Source of the DNA: an uncultured Hyphomicrobiales bacterium
GTDB taxonomy: Bacteria; Pseudomonadota; Alphaproteobacteria; Rhizobiales; Xanthobacteraceae
NCBI GenBank assembly: GCA_903878085.1
Contig: CAIRGJ010000023.1
Coordinates: forward strand, 1 to 64,000
Direction: 5' to 3'
DNA length: 64,000 bases
The position numbers and the translations under genes are program-made. Of the stretch, positions 1 to 9,095 are shown piece by piece. The notes under the pieces were generated by a model. It saw only the letters and a list, made by a program, of their open reading frames with translations, did not search any database and had not been told where the DNA came from. How positions within the stretch are numbered: the stretch's first letter is position 1; the number at the start of each line of letters is the position of its first letter.

Positions 1-1
1 A

Positions 2-121
2 TTTCCCGGTATAGAAGCTGAAGAGCGTGGACAGGCAGAGGCAATTGCCAGGAACTTATTTGAAATGGCAAAGTTGACTGTTCCGGTAATCTGTGTCATT
101 ATCGGTGAAGGCGCGTCCTCC
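2..121 (+). pseudogene. accA: AccA (acetyl-CoA carboxylase carboxyltransferase alpha) fragment
   Basis: The frame from base 2 reads [19 protein letters not shown], then [13 protein letters not shown]. This matches the conserved central stretch of AccA, whose usual continuation is GEG(G/A)SGGALAIG. Here the similarity stops right after GEGAS, and the 3' end of pioB follows about 40 bp later on the other strand. The 5' part lies outside the window. Codon use (ATA, AGG, TTA, GGA) is AT-richer than the surrounding genes. The wording ([15 protein letters not shown]) is unlike the usual alphaproteobacterial AccA and, from memory, closer to Bacteroidota/Chlorobi-type enzymes. It is a broken remnant, a transferred piece or an assembly junction. 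The identity of the fragment is firm; its origin is inferred. Confidence 0.8.
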
Positions 122-160
122 GCCTCCCGCCGCCGCCCATTCAAATCTTCCGCGCTCTGG

Positions 161-2695
161 CTACCACTTCCAGGCAAGCGACGCGGTGATGATCTGCGCC
201 GTGTAGTTCGGGTTGTTATAGGCCAGGAACAAGGAGCGGCCACCGCTGGTAATGTCCGTGCCACCAGCATCGGCCGCCGACGGCGAGTACGGGCTGAAGT
301 TGTCGGTCGCCCAGTTGGTGTTGGCGTTACGCTCCCAAGTGTAACGCAGCTTGGCGGTCACGCTGCCGAACAAGCCCATCTGTTTCACGTAGCTCGGATC
401 GAAATAGTACTTCGCGAGGATGCTGAAGCGCTGGAAGATGTTGCGCTCATCCGGGAACTGGGTCGCCGTGGTCTGCCCGGTATTGAGGCCATTACAGCCG
501 GTGCCGTTGGACGTGCAGTACGCTGTCTGGTTGGCTTCGTTCGAGATCGCGGCGACGTAGTCCGCTTTGAAGTCGAGCTTGCCGGGGATCGCGTTCCATG
601 TGGTCGAGGCGCTAAAGGTGTCGTATTTCTGCGTGATATCGCTCGACCACTTGTCCGCGTCGTTGAACGGCACGGTGGCGGCACCGCCGCCGCAGCAGGA
701 TTGCAGCCGCAGATAGTGCTCTTCGTGATTATATCCGAATGTCATGCGCAGTTCGGGAGTGACGCGAACGTTCACATCGGTACCGAGATTCCACGACCGG
801 TCGTATTTCGTGCCGAGCGAATCTGTCAGCGGCAGAACCAATGCCGACGCCGCGTTTCCCGACATTACTTGTTGGCCGGGGTAGTTATCATAGCGCAGGC
901 CACCGTTCGGGCTGATGGTGACGTTCTTGAAGGCGGCGAGCTCGACCACGGTGTTCAATTTGGTGCGGTCGCGATTGGCCACGAAGAAGTAGCGCATCGC
1001 GGCGGCTGCCGGGTCGGTGGAAGTGGCGAGCCAGTTGTTGTAACGGCGCTGCGAATAATCCACCGAGGACCGCATGGTGGCCAATTTCCACGTCGCATTG
1101 ACGAAGGCCTTACCGCCGACCTCATTGGTTGAATCGACCTCGGCGTTCTGAAGGTTGAGGCGTTCCATGAAGGGACCGCCGCCAATCGCCCAGGTCCGGT
1201 TGATCTGCCATTTCAGCTGATCTTCGAGGTTCAGCCTGGTGCTGGAGGTCGGCAATCGGGTGATCGACGCGGTATTTGCGGTGCCGGCGTCTCCATAGAC
1301 GTAGTCCGTGAAGGCCAGCGTCGGCGTGTTGTCTTTGCGGTCGTAGTAACGCACGCGGGCGGTATTGCTCAGATCGTTGGTGATGTGAGACGTCAACACG
1401 TTATTGCTGAGGAAGGCATTCACCGCCCCGTTCAGGCTCCCCGCTGGATAGGGATTAAGCTGACTCGCGCCCGGCCCCACGGTAATACCATTTATGGCAT
1501 CATTGATGAACGCGTCATTCTGCCGGAACATGGTGTATTGCACCGTGCTGACGTAGCGGCTTTTCATGACCGGCAGATCGACCGCGGTATTCCAGGTCAC
1601 GCCATTGGCGGAATTGTCGGGGGCGAGGCCGTAGCGCATCAAATTGGGCCCGATTTGCGTCCCCGCGGCAACGGAGGCGCCAGTTTCAGCAACGCAGGTA
1701 ATACAGAACGGATTGTCGACGTCGATTGATTTGATGCTGTTGTTATAGAACGATCCCATATATTTGACCGAGGTGTTCCAGCGCGTGCCCCACGGGGTCG
1801 CGCCGGAATACTCGCCGGCGCCATTGACGTTCTGCGTGCGGTCGTCGAGCGGCTGAGGGACCTCGATCGCACCCGAACTAGGACGCGGTGAGTTTGCGGC
1901 CGGAACGCCGGCGGCGGTGGTCAGCGAGTAGCCATATCCGATGCCAAGCGGGCGCGTGCCAGTACGGTGCTCATTGGAATAATCGAAGTTGAAATCCCAG
2001 TTGTCCAGCATCGTGTTGCGATAGCCAATGGTGGCTTTTTCACGCAACGTCTTCAGCTCGATGTTGGACATCGGCGCAGTGTTGTCGATGTAGTTTTCGA
2101 TCGCGTTTCGCTGGGCCTGGGTTTGCGTCGCCGGGCCCAGGTTGGACTGCAAGAAGGTCCGTGACGCGGAGTCCACCGTCAGTCGGTTGGTGCCGACGCC
2201 GCCGAAGATGCTCTTGGCGCTGGTGCCCAGCAGATGCGGCGTCTGGTCCCAGCCCATGTTGAAGTACTGCCGGCCGGGCTCGTAGAGACCGAGGTAATAG
2301 CGCTGATTGTCCATGCCGACATTGTCGGCCCAGATATCGACGGCGTAGCGACCGTCCTTGCTGCCGGCGTTGACCGAGATTTCATTGAGAAACAGGCTAC
2401 GCGGCACCTTGCCGTATTCATCCATTTTAGCAGAGCTGGTGGTTGTCGACGGCGTCAGCCAGAAGGGGTCGGTGGAGGTCTTGCCGAAGCCGTTGCCAGG
2501 CTTCTGAATGAAGAAATTGGAGCCCGCTTCGATGCTGCCGTTCGAGTACCAGCCGGATATATCTTCCGTAGCCGCTGCCTTCACCGGCATTTGGTCGGCC
2601 GCCTTGGCCGTGACCGCTGGAAATATCGCTACCAGCATGGCTCCGCTAAGCAAGACTGCCTTGCGAGATACAAAAATGTTGCTTCGGACTTTCAT
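161..2695 (-). CDS. pioB: MtrB/PioB family outer-membrane beta-barrel protein
   Basis: This is the outer-membrane barrel that holds a periplasmic decaheme cytochrome in a pore so electrons can cross the outer membrane. The 844-residue product has a signal peptide (about 1-32, cut near AKA-AD). Many alternating, aromatic-rich beta-strand segments follow, and the protein ends in a strand closing with W (SLAWKW), typical of Bam-inserted barrels. Phrases such as [20 protein letters not shown] are characteristic of the family. A CxxC (CITC) lies mid-protein near residue 331, not near the N-terminus as in Shewanella MtrB. It follows the decaheme gene by 98 bp on the same strand, so the two form a pioAB/mtrAB-type operon. 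The likely roles are Fe(II) oxidation or electron uptake. Direction of electron flow cannot be read from sequence. Confidence 0.92.
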   Translation of the reverse strand: MKVRSNIFVSRKAVLLSGAMLVAIFPAVTAKAADQMPVKAAATEDISGWYSNGSIEAGSNFFIQKPGNGFGKTSTDPFWLTPSTTTSSAKMDEYGKVPRSLFLNEISVNAGSKDGRYAVDIWADNVGMDNQRYYLGLYEPGRQYFNMGWDQTPHLLGTSAKSIFGGVGTNRLTVDSASRTFLQSNLGPATQTQAQRNAIENYIDNTAPMSNIELKTLREKATIGYRNTMLDNWDFNFDYSNEHRTGTRPLGIGYGYSLTTAAGVPAANSPRPSSGAIEVPQPLDDRTQNVNGAGEYSGATPWGTRWNTSVKYMGSFYNNSIKSIDVDNPFCITCVAETGASVAAGTQIGPNLMRYGLAPDNSANGVTWNTAVDLPVMKSRYVSTVQYTMFRQNDAFINDAINGITVGPGASQLNPYPAGSLNGAVNAFLSNNVLTSHITNDLSNTARVRYYDRKDNTPTLAFTDYVYGDAGTANTASITRLPTSSTRLNLEDQLKWQINRTWAIGGGPFMERLNLQNAEVDSTNEVGGKAFVNATWKLATMRSSVDYSQRRYNNWLATSTDPAAAAMRYFFVANRDRTKLNTVVELAAFKNVTISPNGGLRYDNYPGQQVMSGNAASALVLPLTDSLGTKYDRSWNLGTDVNVRVTPELRMTFGYNHEEHYLRLQSCCGGGAATVPFNDADKWSSDITQKYDTFSASTTWNAIPGKLDFKADYVAAISNEANQTAYCTSNGTGCNGLNTGQTTATQFPDERNIFQRFSILAKYYFDPSYVKQMGLFGSVTAKLRYTWERNANTNWATDNFSPYSPSAADAGGTDITSGGRSLFLAYNNPNYTAQIITASLAWKW

Positions 2696-2793
2696 GCCAC
2701 TCGCCCCTTAACAAACCTTGGTACGGTTCGCGCCTTACCCCAGTTTCAGCTTTGCGGCCGCCCGCATTTGGCAGGCGGCCGAACCACCGTCGT

Positions 2794-4233
2794 TTACCGC
2801 ATGAACCGCGCGCCAGCCGGATTGTTCGAACCATGGTGGTTCGAATGGCAGTTCTGGCACTCGCGACCTTGCGCATAGAGCGAGACCGACGGGTTGCGCG
2901 GATTGCTGTTGTGCTGGCCACCCGAGTGGCACTGCTGGCACAGACGCGGCCGCGAAACCTTCAGTAGGAAGTCATTGTTGGAGCCGTGCGGATCGTGACA
3001 GTTCAGGCAGCTCTCGGTCACCGGCGGGTGCTCCCACAGGAACGGTCCGCGCTTCTCGGCATGGCACTGGAAGCAGGCGTCGTTGACGGTCGCCGTCTTC
3101 AGCAAAGATTCCGAATAGCTGCCGTGCGGGTTGTGGCAGTCCGAGCATACGACCTTACCCTCGCGCACCGGGATATGGGACGAACGCCACATCTCCGCTC
3201 GCTTGTTCTTGTGGCACTGGAAGCAAGTGTCGGGCTGGAATTCCGTCTTCAATTGAGACTTACGCGACACGTTCTTCATCACCGTGTGGCAGTTTGTGCA
3301 CATAAGACCGCGCTCATCGTGCGTGCTGCCGTGCCAATTCGTTCGGTTGCCCTTTTCGTGGCAGCCGAGGCAGAGCGCGTTGTTTTCTTCCGCGGTCCGG
3401 CTCATATCGTCCGTGCGGAAGGAAACGATTCCGCCAACGCCGCGTCCGCCGCCGGCCTTGACGTGGGCCGATCCAGGACCGTGGCAGTTCTCACAGTCAA
3501 ATTTTCCTTTTTGGGTCTTGCCGATCTTGCCCATGAGCGTCTTTTCGAACGCCGCCGTCTGGCTCGCATGGCAAGTCAAGCAGGTCTTCGCGCCGACAAA
3601 GGTTGCGTCGACCGGGGCACTCTTATTTTTTGCCGCCGACGACTTCGAGGCCTTCGGTGCTTCGCCCGCGGGCGCAGATTGTCCCGAGCCCTTCATGCCT
3701 TCCATCAGCGAGTCGAAAATATTGTCGGCCTCGGCCACTTTCGGCAGAGCCTTGATCGATTGCGGCTGCGCCGTGCCCAACCGCTGCGCGAAGTCCTGCA
3801 GCGCGGCATAGGCTTGGTCGTCGAACTGGCGATCCGCATTAACTGCCGAAGCGGCAGGCCGTTTCGAATCACCGGCCGCAATCTGTTGCGCAAAAGCGCT
3901 TAGCGCCGACACGGCCTCATCGCCGGCATCCTGGCGGGTAGCCTGTCCGGATTGTTGGGAACTGACTGTCTGGGCCTCGCCGCGCAAGGCAGACTGGATG
4001 CCCGCGACAGTGAATGTGGCCTCTGCTTTGGCCGGCTGACTAAAATCAAGCGAGGCGCACAAGATTAGCGCTGACGCTGTGAAGAATAGAAATTTCTTAT
4101 TCAGCCTGAATTTTGATATTAGCGGAATTTTTGCTGATGATGTCTCGCTGGAAGCGAAATCAACTGCAATGCGACCACAGTTTTTCACGTAACCACCCCC
4201 GCTAACACACAGCCCCACGTCACGCGTCGACAC
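2794..4233 (-). CDS. pioA: Decaheme c-type cytochrome, DmsE/MtrA/PioA family
   Basis: Ten CxxCH heme-binding motifs (CLTCH, CENCH, CLGCH, CTNCH, CFQCH, CSDCH, CFQCH, CLNCH, CQQCH, CQNCH) lie between about residues 217 and 460, the MtrA-type count. A hydrophobic export segment (KFLFFTASALILCASL) sits at about residues 47-62. Between it and the first heme is a roughly 150-residue heme-free extension. MtrA (about 330 aa) lacks this; PioA of Rhodopseudomonas is likewise longer than MtrA. The start is uncertain: GTG at 4188 behind GGGGGTGG would shorten the N-terminus and is a good alternative to 4233. The protein acts in the periplasm and outer membrane with the PioB barrel encoded next. A degenerate FixK/FNR box lies about 160 bp upstream. 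Confidence 0.92.
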   Translation of the reverse strand: MSTRDVGLCVSGGGYVKNCGRIAVDFASSETSSAKIPLISKFRLNKKFLFFTASALILCASLDFSQPAKAEATFTVAGIQSALRGEAQTVSSQQSGQATRQDAGDEAVSALSAFAQQIAAGDSKRPAASAVNADRQFDDQAYAALQDFAQRLGTAQPQSIKALPKVAEADNIFDSLMEGMKGSGQSAPAGEAPKASKSSAAKNKSAPVDATFVGAKTCLTCHASQTAAFEKTLMGKIGKTQKGKFDCENCHGPGSAHVKAGGGRGVGGIVSFRTDDMSRTAEENNALCLGCHEKGNRTNWHGSTHDERGLMCTNCHTVMKNVSRKSQLKTEFQPDTCFQCHKNKRAEMWRSSHIPVREGKVVCSDCHNPHGSYSESLLKTATVNDACFQCHAEKRGPFLWEHPPVTESCLNCHDPHGSNNDFLLKVSRPRLCQQCHSGGQHNSNPRNPSVSLYAQGRECQNCHSNHHGSNNPAGARFMR

Positions 4234-4632
4234 GACGCTGACTATAGAAGCGCATCAGTTTGGCGGGATGCTACGAAACGCAACTGCGATACTTCAAGTC
4301 TACTCTACTCGTTTAGCACACGCTTGATGCTCGTATGCTCAGCCCGCCCCCGAAAACATTAACAAAACGTAACCGTTAGCAAGTGCAAAAACCATGATCT
4401 GGGTCAAACTCGCCAACTAAAAATAAGCACGCGGCGAGCACGTTGATTGATTGATAAAAAGCAAGACGAAATCTGCGGCAAACGAATTATCACGTGTACA
4501 CAATTAAGTCCGGCGCCAGCGACGACCTCTATCCGGGCTGGCACAACGGCGGCCGCCGTCCTCCCATCCAATCCTACAACTCCGCAAGTTTTGTCATTGT
4601 ATTTGCGATCGGCAGATTGCGAGACAATCAAT
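4234..4632. other. AT-rich noncoding region between pioA and the Sel1-repeat gene
   Basis: There is no convincing gene here: the listed ORFs are short, overlap in several frames and match nothing known. Composition is clearly more AT-rich than the rest of the window. The stretch is the promoter region of pioA and the downstream flank of the Sel1 gene. The only recognisable signal is the FNR/FixK-like box at 4394-4407. Confidence 0.6.
4394..4407 (-). promoter_or_regulatory. Degenerate FixK/FNR box upstream of pioA
   Basis: ATGATCTGGGTCAA matches TTGAT-N4-ATCAA at 8 of 10 defined positions. It lies about 160 bp upstream of the pioA start (minus strand). The pio operon of Rhodopseudomonas palustris TIE-1 is reported to be FixK-regulated, which fits. 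One mismatch in each half-site keeps confidence moderate. Confidence 0.45.
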
Positions 4633-5136
4633 TCAATCGCACTGTTTGTATTGCGATGTCTCACACTTGTGCGCCATCGTCAGCGCTTCGACGACCTGCG
4701 GATCAATGATATATTTTGAAACGGTGTCACGCAGGCGAACTGCATTAGGGTTGCCTTTTGCAGCAGCTATACTCAGCCACATATAAGCGCGAATAAAATC
4801 CTCAGGAACACCTTGTCCTTCGTAATACATCGCGCCGAGATTCAACTGCGCGCTTGCATACCCTTGCGCCGCCGCCAACCGATACCATTTTACTGCCGCT
4901 TTGAAGTCCTGAGCGACACCTTTTCCGTTATAATACATTGCGCCAAGACCATTCTGCGCTTGCGCATCCCCCTGTTCTGCTAGTGGACGCAATAGCCGCA
5001 TCGCGGTCGCATAATCACCGCCATCATAGGCGGCCATTGAATCTTCCATGGGACCTGCATGAATAACACCCGTGATCATGATGCAGCCCAGCACAAGCGT
5101 CGTAATCATTAGCGTACGAAAAAACTGTTGGTGCAT
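4633..5136 (-). CDS. Sel1-like repeat (SLR) protein, exported
   Basis: ATG at 5136 is chosen over the longer track start because GGCAGGAA precedes it and a hydrophobic segment (LMITTLVLGCIMITGVI) follows directly, forming a signal peptide or lipoprotein-like leader. The mature part has at least two clear Sel1 repeats, A.QNGLGAMYYNGKGVAQDF and A.LNLGAMYYEGQGVPEDF, plus a degenerate third (AYMWLSIAAAKGNP). SLR proteins are alpha-helical protein-interaction scaffolds. The C-terminus is Cys-containing (HKCETSQYKQCD). It lies in the AT-rich segment with pioAB and the integrase remnant and has its own FNR/CRP-type box, so an accessory role in the electron-uptake module is possible but not shown. 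Confidence 0.8.
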   Translation of the reverse strand: MHQQFFRTLMITTLVLGCIMITGVIHAGPMEDSMAAYDGGDYATAMRLLRPLAEQGDAQAQNGLGAMYYNGKGVAQDFKAAVKWYRLAAAQGYASAQLNLGAMYYEGQGVPEDFIRAYMWLSIAAAKGNPNAVRLRDTVSKYIIDPQVVEALTMAHKCETSQYKQCD

Positions 5137-5160
5137 TTCCTGCCTGCAGCAATTGCACAC

Positions 5161-5568
5161 TGGCCTGTTTTGACCACCAGCGGCCTGATTTGGAATTGGG
5201 CGTGGCCTGCTTTGATCTAGATCACAGTTGTATCAGTTAGCGAACATATAGGCGACATAGAGAGGACATATACAAGGCGGGCTTCACTGGTTACCCGCCA
5301 ATGGCGGACGTTCATTAGCGCGAGTGGCATGTCCGCTTTAGGTCACTCACGACCAAATGGCGATGCCTTAGAATGTTCGCTTATCCCCCGTTAGCAACCA
5401 AAATCACCCTATAGCGACCGTGCGCCCCGGCTGAGTTATCCGAACCGAATGGATGCGATGCCAGTATTTTTGTTCGCTATCGGGTGAACAGCAGGCATTC
5501 GCTGCATTGCCGCGAACGGTAGCGATGGGCCATTAGCGAACGTGACAGCAAAGCCGCACGATGTCTGA
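5161..5568. other. Noncoding region with recurrent TTAGCGAAC-type words
   Basis: I see no gene here. The core word GTTAGCGAACAT near 5236 recurs as near copies (CATTAGCGAACGTG near 5531) and as inverted near copies (ATGTTCGCTTA near 5393, GTTCGCTATC near 5470). The stretch lies between the Sel1 gene promoter and an integrase remnant and reads like decayed mobile DNA. Confidence 0.4.
5212..5225 (-). promoter_or_regulatory. FNR/FixK (or CRP-family) box upstream of the Sel1-repeat gene
   Basis: TTGATCTAGATCAC matches TTGAT-N4-ATCAA at 9 of 10 positions. On the minus strand it also reads TGTGA-N6-TCAAA, a CRP-like dyad. Its centre is about 82 bp upstream of the Sel1-repeat start, a suitable distance for activation. 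Confidence 0.6.
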
Positions 5569-5748
5569 TCATCTCACCGATGCGGACAATAGGTTGAAGC
5601 CGTCAAAATGAAGCTTCGTCAATGCTTCTTTCATTGCCTCACTTGAGGTGCCGTGCACATAAGCCCCGCCCGTTGAATTGTCAGCGTGACCGCATAAAAG
5701 CCGCTCGTTCGTTGGACGAGGTACCAAACGTTCTTTGCCAGTATCTGC
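5569..5748 (-). pseudogene. C-terminal remnant of a tyrosine-type site-specific integrase
   Basis: The minus frame ending at a TGA at 5569 reads ERLLCGHADNSTGGAYVHG and then SSEAMKEALTKLHFDGFNL. This resembles the last block of phage/island tyrosine recombinases: a GH motif, then about nine residues later the nucleophile Tyr, then a helix of the type LKEAI.K..F.GLDL. An in-frame stop at about 5749 closes it upstream, and the catalytic domain and N-terminus are missing, so it is a relic of about 60 codons. It is absent from the ORF track because no start codon opens it. It implies a mobile origin for the neighbouring pio/Sel1 segment. Confidence 0.6.
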
Positions 5749-5915
5749 CTAAAAGTGTGAAAGGAACTATCGCAAGAAAACGAGAAGAAATATTGATAGA
5801 TCAAATAGTTGTTGAAAAAAAAGCAGTAGAAATCGTTAGCGCGGCCTCCTTTTGGCCACCACTATAGAATTGCAGCGATCTCAGTGCCTTAACTGTGAGC
5901 GCGCCGGGGCGCGCG

Positions 5916-8900
5916 TCAGGCGAAGGCTTTTCGCTCGCCGGTCGCTGTCTTGCGGACCGCCGGCATCGTCAGCCGGGCAAAGATCGGAATCACCAGCAAG
6001 CTGCAGATCGGCGACAGCAACATGCCGCCGACGATCACGCAGGCCAGCGGCTGTTGAACCTGCGAACCGATGCCGGTGGATAGCGCCGCCGGCACCAGGC
6101 CGATGCAGGCCGAGAAACCGGTCATGAAAATCTGCCGCATGCGGGTTTGCGCCGCCTGGATGATGGCCTCGTCTTTGCCGAGGCCCTGGTCCATGGCGCG
6201 GCGAATGTAAGAGACCAGCAGGATGCCATCCATCGCCGACACGCCGAACAGCGAGATGAATCCGACGGCGGCCGACACGCTGGCGTTCAAACCGAAAACA
6301 TAAAGCCCGAGAATGCCGCCGCAGGCCGCGAACGGAATGCCGGACAGCGCCAGCAGACTGTCGCGCACGGAATTGAACAGGCTGTAGAGCAGCATCATGA
6401 TCAGGATCAGGCTGAGCGGGATGATGACGGCGAGCCGCTTCTTGGCTTCGACCAGCGCGCCGAACTCGCCCGACCACTCCAGGCGATAGCCTTCCTTGAG
6501 CACCACGTTCTTGGCGATACGCTCCTGCGCTTCGGCAACGGTCGAGCCCAGGTCGCGGCCGCGCACGCTGTATTTGATCGGAACGAAACGTTCGGTGTTT
6601 TCCCGGTAGATATAAGCGGCGCCCGTTTCGAGCCGCACGGTGGCGACGTCGCCCAGCGCGATATAGCTGGTCGGCGACTTCGGATCGGGATTCGGCAGAC
6701 CGACCGGTATTGAACGGATGGTGTCGATATTGTCCCGGTATTGCGAGGCGAGGCGAATGGTGAGGGGGGAAGTTCATTTCGCCCTCGTAGACGCGCGTGA
6801 TTTCCTGGCCGCCGATTGCCGCCTGCACCACGGTGTTGATATCGGTAACAGTGATGCCGTAGCGGGCGGCCTTGGCGCGATCCACCTGGATCAACAAGTT
6901 CGGCTGGCCGAGCAGGTTGAATGCAGCCGGATCGGTGATGCCCGGCACCTTGGCGAGTTCGTCCTTGACCGCCCTGGACAGACGTTCGAGCTCGTCCAAG
7001 CTGCGTCCGAAAATCTTGACCGAATTCTCGCCTTTCACGCCGGAGACGGCTTCTTCGATATTGTCCTGGATATATTGCGAGAAATTGAAGTCGATGCCGA
7101 TGAACTCGCTTTCCAGCCGCGCCGCCATCTCTTTGACCAATTTGGGTTTGGTCAGCCCGTCCGGCCATTCCTCGAACGGTTTGAGCGGCACGAAGAACTC
7201 GGCGATAAACGAGCCGTCGGGGTCGGTGCCGTCTTCGCCGCGGCCTTGCTCCGACACGACGGTGCGCACCGGCGCATAGCTCGCGATGATATTGCGAATC
7301 TTGTTTGTGGTTTCGCGGCCCGCCTCGAGCGTGATGGTCGGCGGCAGCAGCGCGCGAATCCAGAGATTGCCTTCTTCCAGCTTGGGCAGAAATTCGGTGC
7401 CGAGCCGCATGCCGAGGCCGCCGCAGACCACCAGAAATGCGACCGCAACCACCGCGGCCAGTCGTGCATTGCCTACTGCGGCCGAAAGAACGCGCTGGTA
7501 GACGGCGCGTAACTGCCGGACCAGAAAGGTTTCGACCTCACTCACTTTGTCGGGCAGCAGCAGCGACGACATCACCGGCGTCACCGTGAAAGTCGCGATC
7601 ACCGCTCCGAGCAGCGCATAAGCGTAAGTCCGCGACATCGGCCCAAAGATCTGGCCTTCCACGCCTTGCATGGTGAACAGTGGCAGGAAGGCGGCGATTG
7701 TAATGATCACCGAAAATAGGATCGCCTTGTCGACCTCCACGGCGGCATTGAGAATGCGGCGCAGCTTGTCCGTCAGCTTGCTGTCGCGGTCGGAGATTTC
7801 GCGGCCGACCTGATGGGCCAGATGCCGGAAAACGTTCTCGACCATGATCACGGTGCCGTCGACGATGATGCCGAGGTCGATCGCGCCGACCGACAGCAGA
7901 TTGGCTGAATCCCCGCGCAGCACGGTGATGATGACGGCAAGGAACAGCGCGACCGGAATGGTGGCGGCCACGATCAGCGCGCAGCGTAGATTGCCCAGGA
8001 ATATCCACTGGATCAGGAAGATCAGCACAATGCCGAACAGCATGTTGTGCATTACCGTGCGTACGGTGATGCCCACCAGGTCGCCGCGGTCGTAGAACGT
8101 GTCGATCCTCACACCCTGCGGCAGGCTGCCATCGGTGTTGATGCGCTCGATGGCGGCGCGCACCCGCGTCACCACATCCATGGTGCGCTCGTTCTTCTGC
8201 ATCAGCACGATGCCGAACAGGACGTCGTCCTGGCTGTCGCGGCCGGCGATGCCCATGCGCGGCGTAAAGCCGACTTGATCGCGGGCGATATCGCGGAGCA
8301 GGACCGGCAGCCCGCCTTGTTGGCTCAGAACAATACTGTCGATGTCGGTGAGCGAGCTGAGCGCCCCGATGCCGCGCACGTTGACGGCCTGCTCACCCAC
8401 CGCGATGTTGCGCCCGCCGACATTGGCGTTGCTGGTCGAAATCGCGCTGATGATCTGCGGCAAAGTGAGTCCATAGGCCCGCATGCGATCGAGATCGATC
8501 TCGGCTTGATATTCCTTGGTCTTGCCGCCCAGGGGCGAAATATCCGAGATACCCGGCACGATGCGGAGTTTCCGCTCCACCACCCAATCCTGCAGCGTTT
8601 TGAGCTCGATCAGGTCCATCCCCGGCGGACCCTTGAGTTGATAGCGGATGATTTCGCTGATGCCGCCGGCCGGCGAAATCACCGGCGTCACGGTGGCGGG
8701 GAGGGTGGCATCCTTGAGGCGGTTGGTGACCTGCTGGCGGACGAAATTGTAGTCGCGGCCATATTCGAATTGCAGGCGGATGAAGCCGAGCGCGAACACG
8801 GTGTTCGAGCGGATATAAGTGAGGCCGGGCGTGCTGGCGACGGCAATCTCCAGCGGCACGGTGACGTAGCGCTCGACTTCCTCCGGCGATTGGCCGGGAT

Positions 8901-9057
8901 ACTGCGCGATGATTTCAATGATCGGCGGCGAGGGATCGGGATAGGCCTCGACGTTGAGGGTCGTGAAAGCCGCGTAGCCAATGCCGAGAAATGCCGCAAA
9001 GCCGACCAGCGCCAACGGCCGCCGCGACAGGCAAAATGCGATCAGATGACGCAACAT
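5916..9057 (-). CDS. Heavy-metal RND efflux pump, CusA/CzcA family (single-base frameshift)
   Basis: This inner-membrane proton-driven trimeric pump exports metal ions or related cations with the adaptor encoded just upstream. The first frame carries the N-terminal TM, porter domains and the HME-type TM4 motif (GAIDLGIIVDGTVIMVEN, near residue 395-412). The second frame carries porter PC2 and the last TMs (IIPLSLILIMMLLYSLF, AMDGILLVSYIRRAMDQG, ending RKTATGERKAFA). The frames join at a run of six G (6764-6769). Removing one base turns MNFPPHHSP into MNFPLTIRLASQYRDNIDTI and restores a full-length protein of about 1,045 residues. It is either a sequencing/assembly indel in a homopolymer or a recent pseudogene. 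The track's 1,058-aa product has a nonsense C-terminus. No outer-membrane factor gene is adjacent. Confidence 0.88.
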
Positions 9058-9095
9058 GATTGTTTATCCCGCCGCCATCGGCATCGCCTGAACTG

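Noticed and set aside
1-160. pioC (HiPIP) downstream of pioB
   Set aside because: The 160 bases after pioB encode AccA sequence on the other strand and no Cys-rich HiPIP-like frame.
122-1132. Plus-strand ORF continuing the 65..1132 track entry
   Set aside because: Beyond the AccA fragment it is antisense to pioB, with Arg/Gly/Val-rich shadow composition typical of GC-rich reverse frames.
5622-5867. 81-aa plus-strand ORF
   Set aside because: No family, no ribosome-binding site, and it overlaps the integrase remnant read on the other strand.
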